NCBI GenBank assembly: GCA_003513005.1
Contig: DOTD01000017.1
Location: 3,263-67,262 of the forward strand
Direction: 5' to 3'
Source of the DNA: Desulfotomaculum sp.
GTDB lineage: Bacteria > Bacillota > Desulfotomaculia > Desulfotomaculales > Nap2-2B
DNA: 64,000 nt
Position numbers and translations under genes: made by a program. The notes below the pieces were generated by a model. The model saw only the letters and a list, made by a program, of their open reading frames with translations. It was not told the origin of the DNA and ran no database searches. Shown in pieces: positions 35,579 through 44,183 of the stretch (position 1 is the first letter of the stretch; each line of letters starts with the position of its first letter).

Positions 35579-36775
35579 TTAAATCTTAGCTTTCAGACCT
35601 TTGACAGCCTGTTCCAAACCGTCCACTGTCAGCTCAAACATGGGGAAAACTCTCCTGATCAAGCTTATCGACTCGGAGCCATAAAATGCTTGCCAGTATT
35701 TACCTGGGATAGGATTTAACCAGACTGAAAATTTGAAGTAAGAAAACAACCTTTGCAGCCAGGTAATGCCCGGTTCCTCGTTGTACTCCTCCCAACTGAT
35801 AATGCCGCCGGGCATCATCAACTCACCGGGCGACATACTTGCGTCCCCGACTATGATTAACCGGTAATCACGGCCGAGGTTATTTAAAACCTCTGTTGTA
35901 GAAAGAGAGTTTTTCTTCATACAGTAAGGATCAAGGTATAGGCGGTCATAAACACAATTATGAAAAAAGTAATATCTGGTGTCCTTGAAATGATTGATTT
36001 TGCTTGCGGCGTTAAAAAGCTGGCTGCACAACCTGGAATAAGGGTGCATGGAACCGCCGGCGTCCATCAGCAGGACAAGTTTAATAATGTTTTTTCTTGG
36101 CCTTTCCCAGACCAGTTCCAGGTTTCCTGCCTTTTTACAGGTAGCGTCAATGGTGCCTTCCAGGTCAAGTTCTTCCTTTGGCCCTTCTTCGTTGTAGCTC
36201 AGTTCGCGCAGCTTGCGCAGGGCTACTTCAAACTGGCGTGTAGTAAGGGTATCATCTGTGCGAAAATCACGGTAGCGCCTCTGGGCTGCAACTTTTACCG
36301 CGGAGTGATTTACTGATTCCCCCCCGATTCGTATACCGGCCGGGTTGTATCCCGAATGTCCAAAAGGAGAAGTGCCTCCGGTTCCAATCCAGCGCCCTCC
36401 TCCATGATGTTGTTCCGTCTGCTGGTTCAACCGTTCTTCAAGCGCTTTGCGCAGTTCTTCCAAATCCCACGGGCTGAAAGGCTTACGCTCGTTCTGATCA
36501 ATTTGCTTTGGCGGCAGCGATTTTTCAAGCCATTTCATAACCCTTTCAGCAAGTTCCGGTGAGGTTTCAATATCCTGAAAAAAACGGTAGAAAGCAAGGT
36601 CAAAACGGTCAAAATACGTTTCGCTTTTAACCAGCAGCGAACGCGCCAGGTAATAGAAACCGTTCAGGCTGGCGCCGGACAATCCTTTGTGTAAGGCTTC
36701 CATCAAAGTCATCCATTCGGTCAGGGAAACAGGGACTCCTTCTTCACGCAGGGTATAAAAAAGTCCGGTAAACAT
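35579..36775 (-). CDS. VWA domain-containing protein (CoxE-like)
   Basis: The 398-residue protein has an N-terminal helical domain and a C-terminal von Willebrand A domain. The metal-site motif is seen as VLLMDAGGSMHPYS (DxGxS form). Together with the upstream MoxR ATPase this is a typical MoxR-VWA chaperone pair, thought to insert cofactors or activate target enzymes. The start at 36775 has GAGGT 7 nt upstream and lies 10 bp after moxR; the frame is open to 36865. The target is not in evidence. Confidence 0.85.
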   Translation of the reverse strand: MFTGLFYTLREEGVPVSLTEWMTLMEALHKGLSGASLNGFYYLARSLLVKSETYFDRFDLAFYRFFQDIETSPELAERVMKWLEKSLPPKQIDQNERKPFSPWDLEELRKALEERLNQQTEQHHGGGRWIGTGGTSPFGHSGYNPAGIRIGGESVNHSAVKVAAQRRYRDFRTDDTLTTRQFEVALRKLRELSYNEEGPKEELDLEGTIDATCKKAGNLELVWERPRKNIIKLVLLMDAGGSMHPYSRLCSQLFNAASKINHFKDTRYYFFHNCVYDRLYLDPYCMKKNSLSTTEVLNNLGRDYRLIIVGDASMSPGELMMPGGIISWEEYNEEPGITWLQRLFSYFKFSVWLNPIPGKYWQAFYGSESISLIRRVFPMFELTVDGLEQAVKGLKAKI

Positions 36776-36785
36776 AATCTGTACC

Positions 36786-37652
36786 TCAATAACCGCGGCG
36801 GTTGCTGGTTGAAGACGTTTTCTTTTGAACGCCTCCCGCCTGCAGGCGTCGGAGGACAACTTCAAAATCCTGATTCTTCTTTAACAGGACACCTAAAAAG
36901 GGCAGGTCGGAACAGATTCGATTGTAACTTATCCCGCCTACCACAAGAGCCTGAACCCAGTCTAAGAGTTCGCTGGTGCTGGGTTTTTTCTGAAGGCCAT
37001 TTATACCTCTAATCCAGTAAAAAGCGTTTAATGCTTCATCAAGCAGCGTTTTTTCCATATCGGGGTAATGCACCTTGATTATTTTCAGCATCATATCTTC
37101 ATTAGGAAAATCAATGTAATGAAAAACACAGCGCCTAAGAAATGCGTCAGGCAGTTCTTTTTCGGCGTTGCTGGTGATTACTACAATTGGCCTGTGTTTG
37201 GCGGTGATAGTCTCTTTGGTTTCCGGAATATAGAAATTCATAATATCAAGTTCCCATAAAAGGTCATTGGGGAACTCGAGGTCTGCCTTGTCAATTTCAT
37301 CAATCAGAAGCACGACGCGTTTATCTACATTAAAAGACTCACCCAGCTTGCCAAGTTTAATATACTGTTTTATTTCTGAAACGTCATGGTCGCCAAATTG
37401 ACCGTCATACAATCGCTGGACTGTGTCATAAACGTAGAGTCCTTCCTGGGCTTTGGTGGTTGATTTAATATTCCAGATAATAAAATCAAGAGCCAAAGAC
37501 TCGGCGATAGCCTTAGCCAGCATGGTCTTGCCGGTTCCCGGCTCACCTTTAATCAAAAGCGGTCTTCCCAGGGCAACAGCAATGTTTACAGTATTGCGCA
37601 GGTCGGTTGAGACCAGGTAACTTCCGGTACTGTCAAAAGCGGGTCTATCCAC
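36786..37652 (-). CDS. MoxR-family AAA+ ATPase
   Basis: The 288-residue ATPase has Walker A KGEPGTGKTMLAKAIA, Walker B VVLLIDEIDKADLEFPN, sensor 1 VVITSNAEKELPDAFLRRCVFH and the C-terminal lid. MoxR proteins act as chaperones with a VWA partner, which is the next gene (35579-36775). It is the first gene of the pair on the minus strand. Confidence 0.92.
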   Translation of the reverse strand: MDRPAFDSTGSYLVSTDLRNTVNIAVALGRPLLIKGEPGTGKTMLAKAIAESLALDFIIWNIKSTTKAQEGLYVYDTVQRLYDGQFGDHDVSEIKQYIKLGKLGESFNVDKRVVLLIDEIDKADLEFPNDLLWELDIMNFYIPETKETITAKHRPIVVITSNAEKELPDAFLRRCVFHYIDFPNEDMMLKIIKVHYPDMEKTLLDEALNAFYWIRGINGLQKKPSTSELLDWVQALVVGGISYNRICSDLPFLGVLLKKNQDFEVVLRRLQAGGVQKKTSSTSNRRGY

Positions 37653-37756
37653 AAAAAATCCCCCTTGATGTTCTTAATCAATCTTGCTCTGGAACATTAT
37701 AGCACCTTTATAATTCTCCAACAAGACTGTCCAAGCTATCAGTTTTTAATCATTTT

Positions 37757-38257
37757 TTATCCTGGGAATTTGATAACTTCCATTGCTGCTCTGAGTTTTT
37801 TGTATGTTGTGTCAAGCGCTTCAGAGATAACCCTGACATCTCCTACAACACTCATGAAGTTCGTGTCGCCGTTCCAGCGCGGCACAATGTGGACGTGAAT
37901 ATGACCTGGTATGCCTGCTCCGGCTACTTTTCCCAAATTGGCTCCTATATTAAAGCCGTCGGGTTTAAAGACTTCTTTCAACAGCCCGGCCATATATTTT
38001 GTTACTTTGCCTATTTGGAGAAATTCATTCTCTGTTAATCCGGCAATGTCTCCCACATGTTTTACAGGAGCGACCATAATGTGTCCGTTGCTGTATGGGT
38101 ATAGGTTCAGCAAGGTAAACACCTGATCGCTTCTTAATAACAGGTAGTTCTTTTCATCATGTGAGTGGTCGGACTGTATCTTTTCGCAAAAAATGCAGCC
38201 TTCATTTTGTTTGCCGCCTACATAGACAGTCCTCCACGGCGCCCAGATACGTTCCAC
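37757..38257 (-). CDS. HIT-family hydrolase/nucleotidyltransferase (AP4A phosphorylase-like)
   Basis: The 166-residue protein has the zinc-site CIFCEK near the start and the histidine-triad motif HIHVHIVPRW, followed by GDTNFMSVVGDVRV. This matches the longer HIT group that includes AP4A phosphorylases. The GTG at 38257 follows GAGAGGAG by 8 nt and gives the family start VERIWAPWR; the frame extends to 38317. The nucleotide substrate is not known from sequence. Confidence 0.9.
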   Translation of the reverse strand: MERIWAPWRTVYVGGKQNEGCIFCEKIQSDHSHDEKNYLLLRSDQVFTLLNLYPYSNGHIMVAPVKHVGDIAGLTENEFLQIGKVTKYMAGLLKEVFKPDGFNIGANLGKVAGAGIPGHIHVHIVPRWNGDTNFMSVVGDVRVISEALDTTYKKLRAAMEVIKFPG

Positions 38258-38316
38258 AAATATTACTCCTCTCACAACATGTATTAAACGTGTATTATCA
38301 GAACATATATTATACA

Positions 38317-38349
38317 TAAAAAATACCGGCTTTCCAACCGGCCGTAAAA
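38317..38349 (-). terminator. Weak terminator-like hairpin after the GGDEF/HD-GYP gene
   Basis: On the minus strand an imperfect stem built from TAC-GGC/GCC-GTA elements is followed by TTTTTTATG, 30 bp after the stop codon at 38380. The stem is short and contains a bulge. Confidence 0.4.
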
Positions 38350-38379
38350 ATGTTCCAGAAAAGCGCTCCGCGCAATTTT

Positions 38380-40017
38380 TTATATTATTGTGTTTATAAA
38401 AGCTTCCACCAGCGCAGGATCATACATTTTGCCCGAATATTTTCTAAGCTCTTCAAAAGCTTCCTCATGTGTCATACCCTTGCGGTATGGCCTGTCTGTT
38501 GTCATCGCGTCAAAACTGTCTGCGATTCGCATTATCCTGGCGGAGAGAGGAATGTTTTGACCGATCAGACCATCAGGGTAGCCGGTGCCGTCGTAATTTT
38601 CATGATGATGTCTGACCAATGACACCAGGCCCTCCAGTGACAATAAAGGCCTGACAATATCGCTTCCCCAGACCGGATGCTGTTTGGTAATTTCCCATTC
38701 TTCAAACATCAGGGGACCATTCTTATTTAAAATATCGGCCTCTATATCAACCTTGCCTATATCATGAAGGTAAGCTCCGTACTTGAGCTCCGTTTTCTGC
38801 TCTTCAGGAAGGTCTATTCTTTCAGCGACTGCCACAGCATAGGACATTACTCTTTCCGAATGGGCAAATGTATACCTGTCCTTGACGTTGATAATTGTTA
38901 AGAGAGCTTTAAAACAGTCAAACAAATCCTTTTCCGACTGGCTGAGGGAATATAACTGGTCGATGACGGAAAAGCAGATCCGGCTGCGGCTGTGTTTGGA
39001 CTGGTAGCAGGCGTCGTCTGCGGATTTGACTAAATCCCTGGGCTTTTCTCCGTCCTCGGGGAAACAGGCCAAGCCCAAAGAGACGGTTATTTTTCCTCCC
39101 GGTTGGGTGTGATCGCCTTCAATAGAATATTTTTTTATTTTCTCTTCAATTTCGCCTGCTTTCTGCAAGGCCTCCAATCTATTGATACCCGGCATTACTA
39201 CGGCAAACTCATCCCCTCCATAGCGGGCCACAAAAGAAGGCGGAGATATCAGACCTTCCAGGATCCTGCCAATTTCTACAATAACCAGATCTCCTTTTTG
39301 GTAACCGTAGATGTCATTGAAAAATTTAAAATAATTTATATCAATCATAATCAGGGATACAGGTTTAGACCTGCCCCGTGCAATTTCCAACTCTTCAGTC
39401 AGCTTTTCATAAAAATGCCGGTGGTTGGTAAATCCGGTGAGGGTGTCAGTATTGGCGAGTGAGAGAAGCTGAACCTGTGTCCGCCTTTCAATGTCCGTAA
39501 GCCCGCCAATCAACCATGCTATGGTAAACAATATACCCGTATAAATTAAATCGATCTGAAAAGCAGGAGAAACAGTATGAATAAAAAACTGTCTCAGGTC
39601 GAGGACAAAGATTGCTGTACTGGCTATTAATGCGCTTAGGACACCTATGGTCTTACCATAGCTGCTGGCTGCAATAACCACCGGGACAAAAAGAAGCACC
39701 TTGGAACCGTCAAAGCCCTTTGTCAGATAAATTAGTGCCAAAATCAAGGGAAATAAAATGACCAGTAAAAGGGCTTCGCCTGTCCAAGGCTGTGAGCTGA
39801 ACTTTTTCGATAAATATGGTATAACGACAACCAATAAGAATAAAACTACACCGGTATAATAATAAAGTGCAGTAAGATATACCTGACCGAGCTTAAAGCT
39901 AACATTCAGCGCCATGATGGCCAGAAAGACAACGAGTACGCAGATAATATGGGAGACAAGGATATGTTCAGCAAGCTCTTCTTTTCTTTTCGCCAGCGGG
40001 TGTATTTTTTCCGCCAT
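38380..40017 (-). CDS. Membrane diguanylate cyclase/phosphodiesterase (GGDEF plus HD-GYP)
   Basis: The 545-residue protein has about six N-terminal membrane segments (residues ~20-175), a GGDEF domain (~185-345) with an intact active site YGGDEFAVVMPG, and an HD-GYP domain (~355-540) with HDIGKVDI, RHHHENYDGTGYPDG and the GYP motif. It could both make and break cyclic-di-GMP. The membrane part is a multi-helix sensor without a clear periplasmic domain, as expected for a small hydrophobic signal. It follows agrD on the same strand. A hairpin at 40041-40062 may reduce readthrough, but AGGTGA just upstream of its ATG is a normal ribosome site. Confidence 0.92.
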   Translation of the reverse strand: MAEKIHPLAKRKEELAEHILVSHIICVLVVFLAIMALNVSFKLGQVYLTALYYYTGVVLFLLVVVIPYLSKKFSSQPWTGEALLLVILFPLILALIYLTKGFDGSKVLLFVPVVIAASSYGKTIGVLSALIASTAIFVLDLRQFFIHTVSPAFQIDLIYTGILFTIAWLIGGLTDIERRTQVQLLSLANTDTLTGFTNHRHFYEKLTEELEIARGRSKPVSLIMIDINYFKFFNDIYGYQKGDLVIVEIGRILEGLISPPSFVARYGGDEFAVVMPGINRLEALQKAGEIEEKIKKYSIEGDHTQPGGKITVSLGLACFPEDGEKPRDLVKSADDACYQSKHSRSRICFSVIDQLYSLSQSEKDLFDCFKALLTIINVKDRYTFAHSERVMSYAVAVAERIDLPEEQKTELKYGAYLHDIGKVDIEADILNKNGPLMFEEWEITKQHPVWGSDIVRPLLSLEGLVSLVRHHHENYDGTGYPDGLIGQNIPLSARIMRIADSFDAMTTDRPYRKGMTHEEAFEELRKYSGKMYDPALVEAFINTII

Positions 40018-40040
40018 TTGATGTCACCTGTCTCCGCATA

Positions 40041-40062
40041 AAAAAAGTGGGGGTATCCCCCC
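40041..40062 (-). terminator. Terminator/attenuator between agrD and the GGDEF/HD-GYP gene
   Basis: On the minus strand a 5-bp GGGGG/CCCCC stem with a 3-4-nt loop is followed by a run of six T after AC. It is 18 bp beyond the agrD stop, so the short agr transcript may often end here. Confidence 0.6.
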
Positions 40063-40079
40063 TTAATTGGCGCGTGTCA

Positions 40080-40211
40080 TTATTTTCTTAAGCTTTTTGG
40101 AAGTTCGGGCTGATAACACATTATCATACAGGTAGGCCTAACACTAAACGCAGCCAGAAGGACCAGAACACTGAAAAAGGACGAAAAGACAAAGTAGGAA
40201 AACTTTTTCAT
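40080..40211 (-). CDS. agrD: Cyclic (thio)lactone autoinducer peptide precursor (AgrD-like)
   Basis: A 43-residue peptide with the three-part AgrD layout: an N-terminal amphipathic/hydrophobic leader (MKKFSYFVFSSFFSVLVLL), a short core with Cys (RPTCMIMC), and the charged C-terminal recognition tail YQPELPKSLRK that AgrB binds and removes. The start at 40211 has AAAGGAGGTG at a 6-nt spacing. It is 20 bp after agrB. The likely mature signal is a five-residue thiolactone beginning at Cys28, but the exact N-terminal trim is unknown. The core holds two Cys, which is unusual. Confidence 0.85.
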   Translation of the reverse strand: MKKFSYFVFSSFFSVLVLLAAFSVRPTCMIMCYQPELPKSLRK

Positions 40212-40231
40212 TTTTTTACACCTCCTTTCGC

Positions 40232-40855
40232 TTAAAATAGACTGTCTACTGTTGCTATAAGACGGTGGCCTGCTTGAGTCATGGAAAAGATTTGCCATAA
40301 AAGTCCCGCTTCTATGGCCAGAATTATCACTGTAGCCAGGGAAAGCGGACTCAATAAAAGAAAAGACACCTGAGCAGAAACCGCCAAGAAGACAAAAACT
40401 ATTGAGAACAAACGCAATTGCCGCCTTTGTTTCTCAGAAGAAATGGGCTTTTTAGGCGACTCCACCGGGGCCAACCGCCATACTGCGGCCAGAGATACTA
40501 TAAAACCGCCGGCGATTACCAAAACCAGCGCAGAATATGAAAAATAAGGCGCTGCTATAACGGCCAGCTTGCCAAAAATCGAAACCACCATTATACTGAC
40601 CAAAATACAAACATAAGGAGAAGAGCTGTGAGCGCCGCCGGCGAAAGAGCGCAGCAACATTCCCACAGTTAAAACTATTAAGGTAACAACCAGACATTTA
40701 AGCAGCCATCCTGCAATGCACACCAGAAGAACACCTGCGCCGCCGTAGATAATCATCTCCAGGCTGTAAGCAGCGACTTCTTCTTCATCCCTGTTTAAAC
40801 CCAGCCTGTCCTTTAAAAAACCTGCCGCAGATTTGGGGAGGTCTACTTTAAACAA
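40232..40855 (-). CDS. agrB: AgrB-like autoinducer-processing peptidase
   Basis: AgrB is a membrane cysteine peptidase that cleaves AgrD and forms the thiolactone. The 207-residue protein has five or six membrane segments and the active-site pair His/Cys in RSFAGGAHSSSPYVC, with seven residues between as in the family. The LAPVESPKKPIS loop is also characteristic. The start is a TTG at 40855 with GGGAG about 12 nt upstream; no ATG or GTG fits. It is followed directly by agrD. Confidence 0.88.
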   Translation of the reverse strand: MFKVDLPKSAAGFLKDRLGLNRDEEEVAAYSLEMIIYGGAGVLLVCIAGWLLKCLVVTLIVLTVGMLLRSFAGGAHSSSPYVCILVSIMVVSIFGKLAVIAAPYFSYSALVLVIAGGFIVSLAAVWRLAPVESPKKPISSEKQRRQLRLFSIVFVFLAVSAQVSFLLLSPLSLATVIILAIEAGLLWQIFSMTQAGHRLIATVDSLF

Positions 40856-40872
40856 AAATTAAATGCACTCCC

Positions 40873-41343
40873 TTAAGCTGAAATTTTTCCCCGCCGGCGG
40901 TTGTAATAATTTTTACCCAGAGCGACAGCCAGCAAAACCAACTCGTAGGGAAGGCTGTATAGTTCCCTGAGTACAGGGTTGGCAAAAAATTCTTCATAGG
41001 TCCTGCCTGTTAAATTTAATAACGGCATCATATAAATCATTTCCACCAAACCACAAATTACAAAGGTCCCAATTACCGTCAGGAAAACCCTGCTCAAGCG
41101 AATCTTTGTGATCAAGTGCACATATACAGCCAGGGAAATGACAAGAACTACCGTATGAACACCAAAGGCAATGGGCAACAAGCGCACTAAATTGGTTACA
41201 GTCTGAAGTACGGCGATTGCGGTTATCTTTTTAAAATCAAATCTCAAGCAGAGGAAACTAAAAACAACCATCACACAGACTATACTTTCAGGAAAATCCT
41301 GTATAAGTAAGGCGGTCAATTCTCTTGTCAATATTGCAGGCAT
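40873..41343 (-). CDS. Membrane protein resembling an isolated AgrC-like sensor domain
   Basis: The 156-residue protein has five hydrophobic segments. The pattern PESIVCVMVVFSFL...LVRLLPIAFGVHTVVLVISL is the one seen in the N-terminal membrane half of GHKL histidine kinases that neighbour agrB in clostridia. No kinase domain follows: the protein ends in a short basic tail (KNYYNRRRGKISA). It may be a receptor that works with another protein, or a decoy/truncated kinase. The ATG at 41343 (GGAAAG upstream) fits better than a GTG at 41394. It is 17 bp before agrB. Confidence 0.68.
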   Translation of the reverse strand: MPAILTRELTALLIQDFPESIVCVMVVFSFLCLRFDFKKITAIAVLQTVTNLVRLLPIAFGVHTVVLVISLAVYVHLITKIRLSRVFLTVIGTFVICGLVEMIYMMPLLNLTGRTYEEFFANPVLRELYSLPYELVLLAVALGKNYYNRRRGKISA

Positions 41344-41480
41344 GTATATCTTTCCAGTTCCTATATTTGTATCTGAACCCGGACTTTTCTTCACATTCCG
41401 TGTATTCTAAAAATTAAAACCTACTTACCACTATTTTCGTCATCCAACAAATAATTCCTTCTTTCGCAGCCAATATTTTT

Positions 41481-42611
41481 CTATTGTCCTTTCTGGTTTA
41501 AATAATATCTCGGCACGCGGCTGTTGACCATGCAGACTATTTCATAACTAATCGTTCCGGTTAATTTCGCAATTTCTTCAACAGGAATGGTTTCTCCCCC
41601 GCCGGATCCAAAGAGAACTACCTCATCACCGGGATACACATCATTGATATGCCCGACATCAACCATGCATTGGTCCATACAAACACGGCCGACAACTCTC
41701 GCCCTTTGTCCATTGACAAGCACAATTCCCCTGGAAGATAAAAGCCTGCTGTAGCCGTCTGCGTAACCCGCCGAGATCACGGCGATGACAGTCGGATGTG
41801 AAGTTTGGTAAGTGGATCCATAGCTTACTTTAAATCCTGCGGGTACTTTCTTAATTTGTGCTATTCGTGTCTTAAAAGACATAGCAGGTTTTAGATTTAG
41901 TGAGTTCCGGATTTCGTTGGAAGGATACAAACCGTAAATGATAATACCGGGTCTGACCAGGTTTAAACAAGTCTGCGGGAGATCAAGCAGAGCGGCGCTG
42001 TTGGCGCAATGCCGGAGAGGAAACTCCAGCCCCGCTTTGCGGAGTGCTTCCAGAAAAGAATTGAACAGCTCGAGCTGCGCAAGCGCGAATGTTTTATCCG
42101 CGCTGTCAGCTGCGGCAAAATGCGTAAAGATTCCTTCCGGAATTAGATGAGGAAGCCTTGCGGCTTTAAGGACATCTTCAAGGGCTGATTTTCCCGGCGT
42201 TAGACCCAGACGGCCCATGCCGGTATCAATTTTAATATGAACTTTAGCCTGCCTGCCTGAGCGTTCCGCAATACTGTTCAACGCTTCAGCCATCTCCAGG
42301 CTGTATACCGTCTGGATCAGATTTAAATCCAGTACCTCTTTAAATTGGGCGCCGGGTGTATACCCAAGAAGCAAAACCGGGGCTTCAATCCCCGCTTTTC
42401 TTAACTCTTTTGCTTCTTCAACTCTGGCAACGGCCAGGCTTTTTGCTCCGTTAGCCAGAACAACTTTTGCCGATTCCAAAGCGCCGTGTCCATATGCGTT
42501 TGCTTTTACTACGGCCATAATTTCCGATTTTGGGGAAACAATTTTACGTATTTCCCGCATATTCTGTGCGATAGCGCAAAGATCTATTTCAGCCCAAACC
42601 GGGACTTTCAG
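41481..42611 (-). CDS. alr: Alanine racemase
   Basis: Alr makes D-alanine for peptidoglycan with pyridoxal phosphate. The catalytic Lys is in MAVVKANAYGHG, the second catalytic Tyr in VSYGSTYQT, and the CMDQCMVDVGH motif is intact. The first ATG (42560) lies after the conserved VWAEIDLCAIAQN segment, which is encoded in frame upstream. Between the in-frame TGA and that segment no ATG, GTG or TTG exists; CTG at 42611 (or 42617), 6 nt or less from AGGTGA, is the best candidate start. From 42611 the protein is 376 residues, normal for the family. Confidence 0.88.
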   Translation of the reverse strand: MKVPVWAEIDLCAIAQNMREIRKIVSPKSEIMAVVKANAYGHGALESAKVVLANGAKSLAVARVEEAKELRKAGIEAPVLLLGYTPGAQFKEVLDLNLIQTVYSLEMAEALNSIAERSGRQAKVHIKIDTGMGRLGLTPGKSALEDVLKAARLPHLIPEGIFTHFAAADSADKTFALAQLELFNSFLEALRKAGLEFPLRHCANSAALLDLPQTCLNLVRPGIIIYGLYPSNEIRNSLNLKPAMSFKTRIAQIKKVPAGFKVSYGSTYQTSHPTVIAVISAGYADGYSRLLSSRGIVLVNGQRARVVGRVCMDQCMVDVGHINDVYPGDEVVLFGSGGGETIPVEEIAKLTGTISYEIVCMVNSRVPRYYLNQKGQ

Positions 42612-42627
42612 GATCAGTCACCTGCCG

Positions 42628-44181
42628 TTAATTGCTTTCAGTTTCTAAAATAGCATCCGGTAAAAAGTCCAGAATATCACCGGCTACAAGGCCGCGGCAG
42701 CCTTTCCGCCTGACCGCAAGATCACCGGCCAAACCGTGAAGATAAGCCCCTGCCCCTGCTGCGTCAAACGGGTTTAACCCCTGGGCGATCAACCCGGCAA
42801 TGATTCCGGTAAGAACATCTCCCGCGCCGCCTGTAGCCATGCCGGGATTTCCTGTTGTATTGATATAAGCCCTGGAATCGGGAGCCGCCACTATAGTCGA
42901 AGCGCCCTTCAATAATAAAACGACTCCCCAGTCTTTAGCCGCTTTTTCCGTTATCTCTAAACGCCGCTGCTGGATTTCGGCTGTAGTATTGCCTGTCAGC
43001 CTGCCCATCTCACCCGGGTGAGGGGTTAAGACAATTGGCGCTGACGTTAGTTTGAATACCTCCGTGTGACCGGCAAGGCAGTTTAAACCATCCGCATCCA
43101 ACACACAAGGTATTTTTAACATAGGTAAAATTCTTTTTATAAAAGAAGCTGTCTCCGGATGTGTGGTGATACCGGGTCCGATTGCGACAACATCAAAGCG
43201 CTGCGCAAGAGTAAAAACTTCATCCAAAGCTTCGCTTCCAATTGTCTGTTCGGAACTCTCCGGCAAGGCGACAGTCATGATTTCAGTCAGTTTTGAAGCG
43301 GCAAGCTTTTGCACACCGGAAGGAACCGCCAGAGTTACCAGTCCCGCACCCGCCCGGGCTGCGCTCATTGCGGCCAGACAGGCGGCGCCGGTCATGCCTC
43401 TTGACCCGGCTACAATTAGTACCCTCCCATAATCACCTTTGTTGGAGGCGGGCTGACGCGGCTGAAGCCAACCGCGGACCAAATCCCTGGTTAACAACTG
43501 TCTCTTTAAGGATTCGTTATTATAAAGATACGCCGGTATGGAAATGTCAGCCACATGAAGTTTTCCAGTATGGCTTGCGCCAGGTTCCTGGACAAGCCCC
43601 AGCTTGGGCAGGCCGAAGGTAACTGTACAGGTTGCCTTAACGCAAAGGCCCTCAATAAGGCCGCTGTCCGCCTGTAATCCGGAGGGTATATCTACAGCCA
43701 CTACCGGCTTCCCGCTGTGGTTAATCTGCTCAATTACACCAGCAGAGGGCTGGCCCGGAATTCCTTTGAAACCAGTGCCAAAAATAGCGTCTATAATGAG
43801 ATCGCTTCCTGTAAGGGCCGTATGTAAATCATCGAAACGGAAGTTTTGATCTAATACTTCTATCTTTTGGCCCATATTCTCCCAGATAGACATATTTGTT
43901 TTTGCGTCACCGGAGATTTCTTCTTTTTCAGCTAAAAGAAAAACCTTTACATTGGCTTTTAAGTTATACAAATGCCGGGCAACAACAAAACCGTCCCCGC
44001 CATTGTTTCCCTTGCCTGAAAATACGCAAACAGCCTTGTTTTCAATATTAGGAAGCAGCTCCCGGATAACTTGAATGACCTGAAAACCGGCATTCTCCAT
44101 TAGAACAACCCCGGGTATCCCGTAATCTTCGATAGTGGTGCGATCCAGTTCTCTCATTTCCGCGGCGCTGACTACTTTCAT
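42628..44181 (-). CDS. nnrD: Bifunctional NAD(P)H-hydrate epimerase/ADP-dependent dehydratase
   Basis: The fused enzyme repairs damaged NADHX/NADPHX. The 517-residue protein has the YjeF N-terminal epimerase (MENAGFQVIQ, GKGNNGGDGFVVARHL) over ~210 residues and the C-terminal ribokinase-like dehydratase with VAGSRGMTGAACLA, LTPHPGEMGRL and GNPGMATGGAGDVLTG. It lies between acpS and alr, an order common in Firmicutes. Names in databases also include nnr or yjeF. Confidence 0.95.
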   Translation of the reverse strand: MKVVSAAEMRELDRTTIEDYGIPGVVLMENAGFQVIQVIRELLPNIENKAVCVFSGKGNNGGDGFVVARHLYNLKANVKVFLLAEKEEISGDAKTNMSIWENMGQKIEVLDQNFRFDDLHTALTGSDLIIDAIFGTGFKGIPGQPSAGVIEQINHSGKPVVAVDIPSGLQADSGLIEGLCVKATCTVTFGLPKLGLVQEPGASHTGKLHVADISIPAYLYNNESLKRQLLTRDLVRGWLQPRQPASNKGDYGRVLIVAGSRGMTGAACLAAMSAARAGAGLVTLAVPSGVQKLAASKLTEIMTVALPESSEQTIGSEALDEVFTLAQRFDVVAIGPGITTHPETASFIKRILPMLKIPCVLDADGLNCLAGHTEVFKLTSAPIVLTPHPGEMGRLTGNTTAEIQQRRLEITEKAAKDWGVVLLLKGASTIVAAPDSRAYINTTGNPGMATGGAGDVLTGIIAGLIAQGLNPFDAAGAGAYLHGLAGDLAVRRKGCRGLVAGDILDFLPDAILETESN

Positions 44182-44183
44182 TT

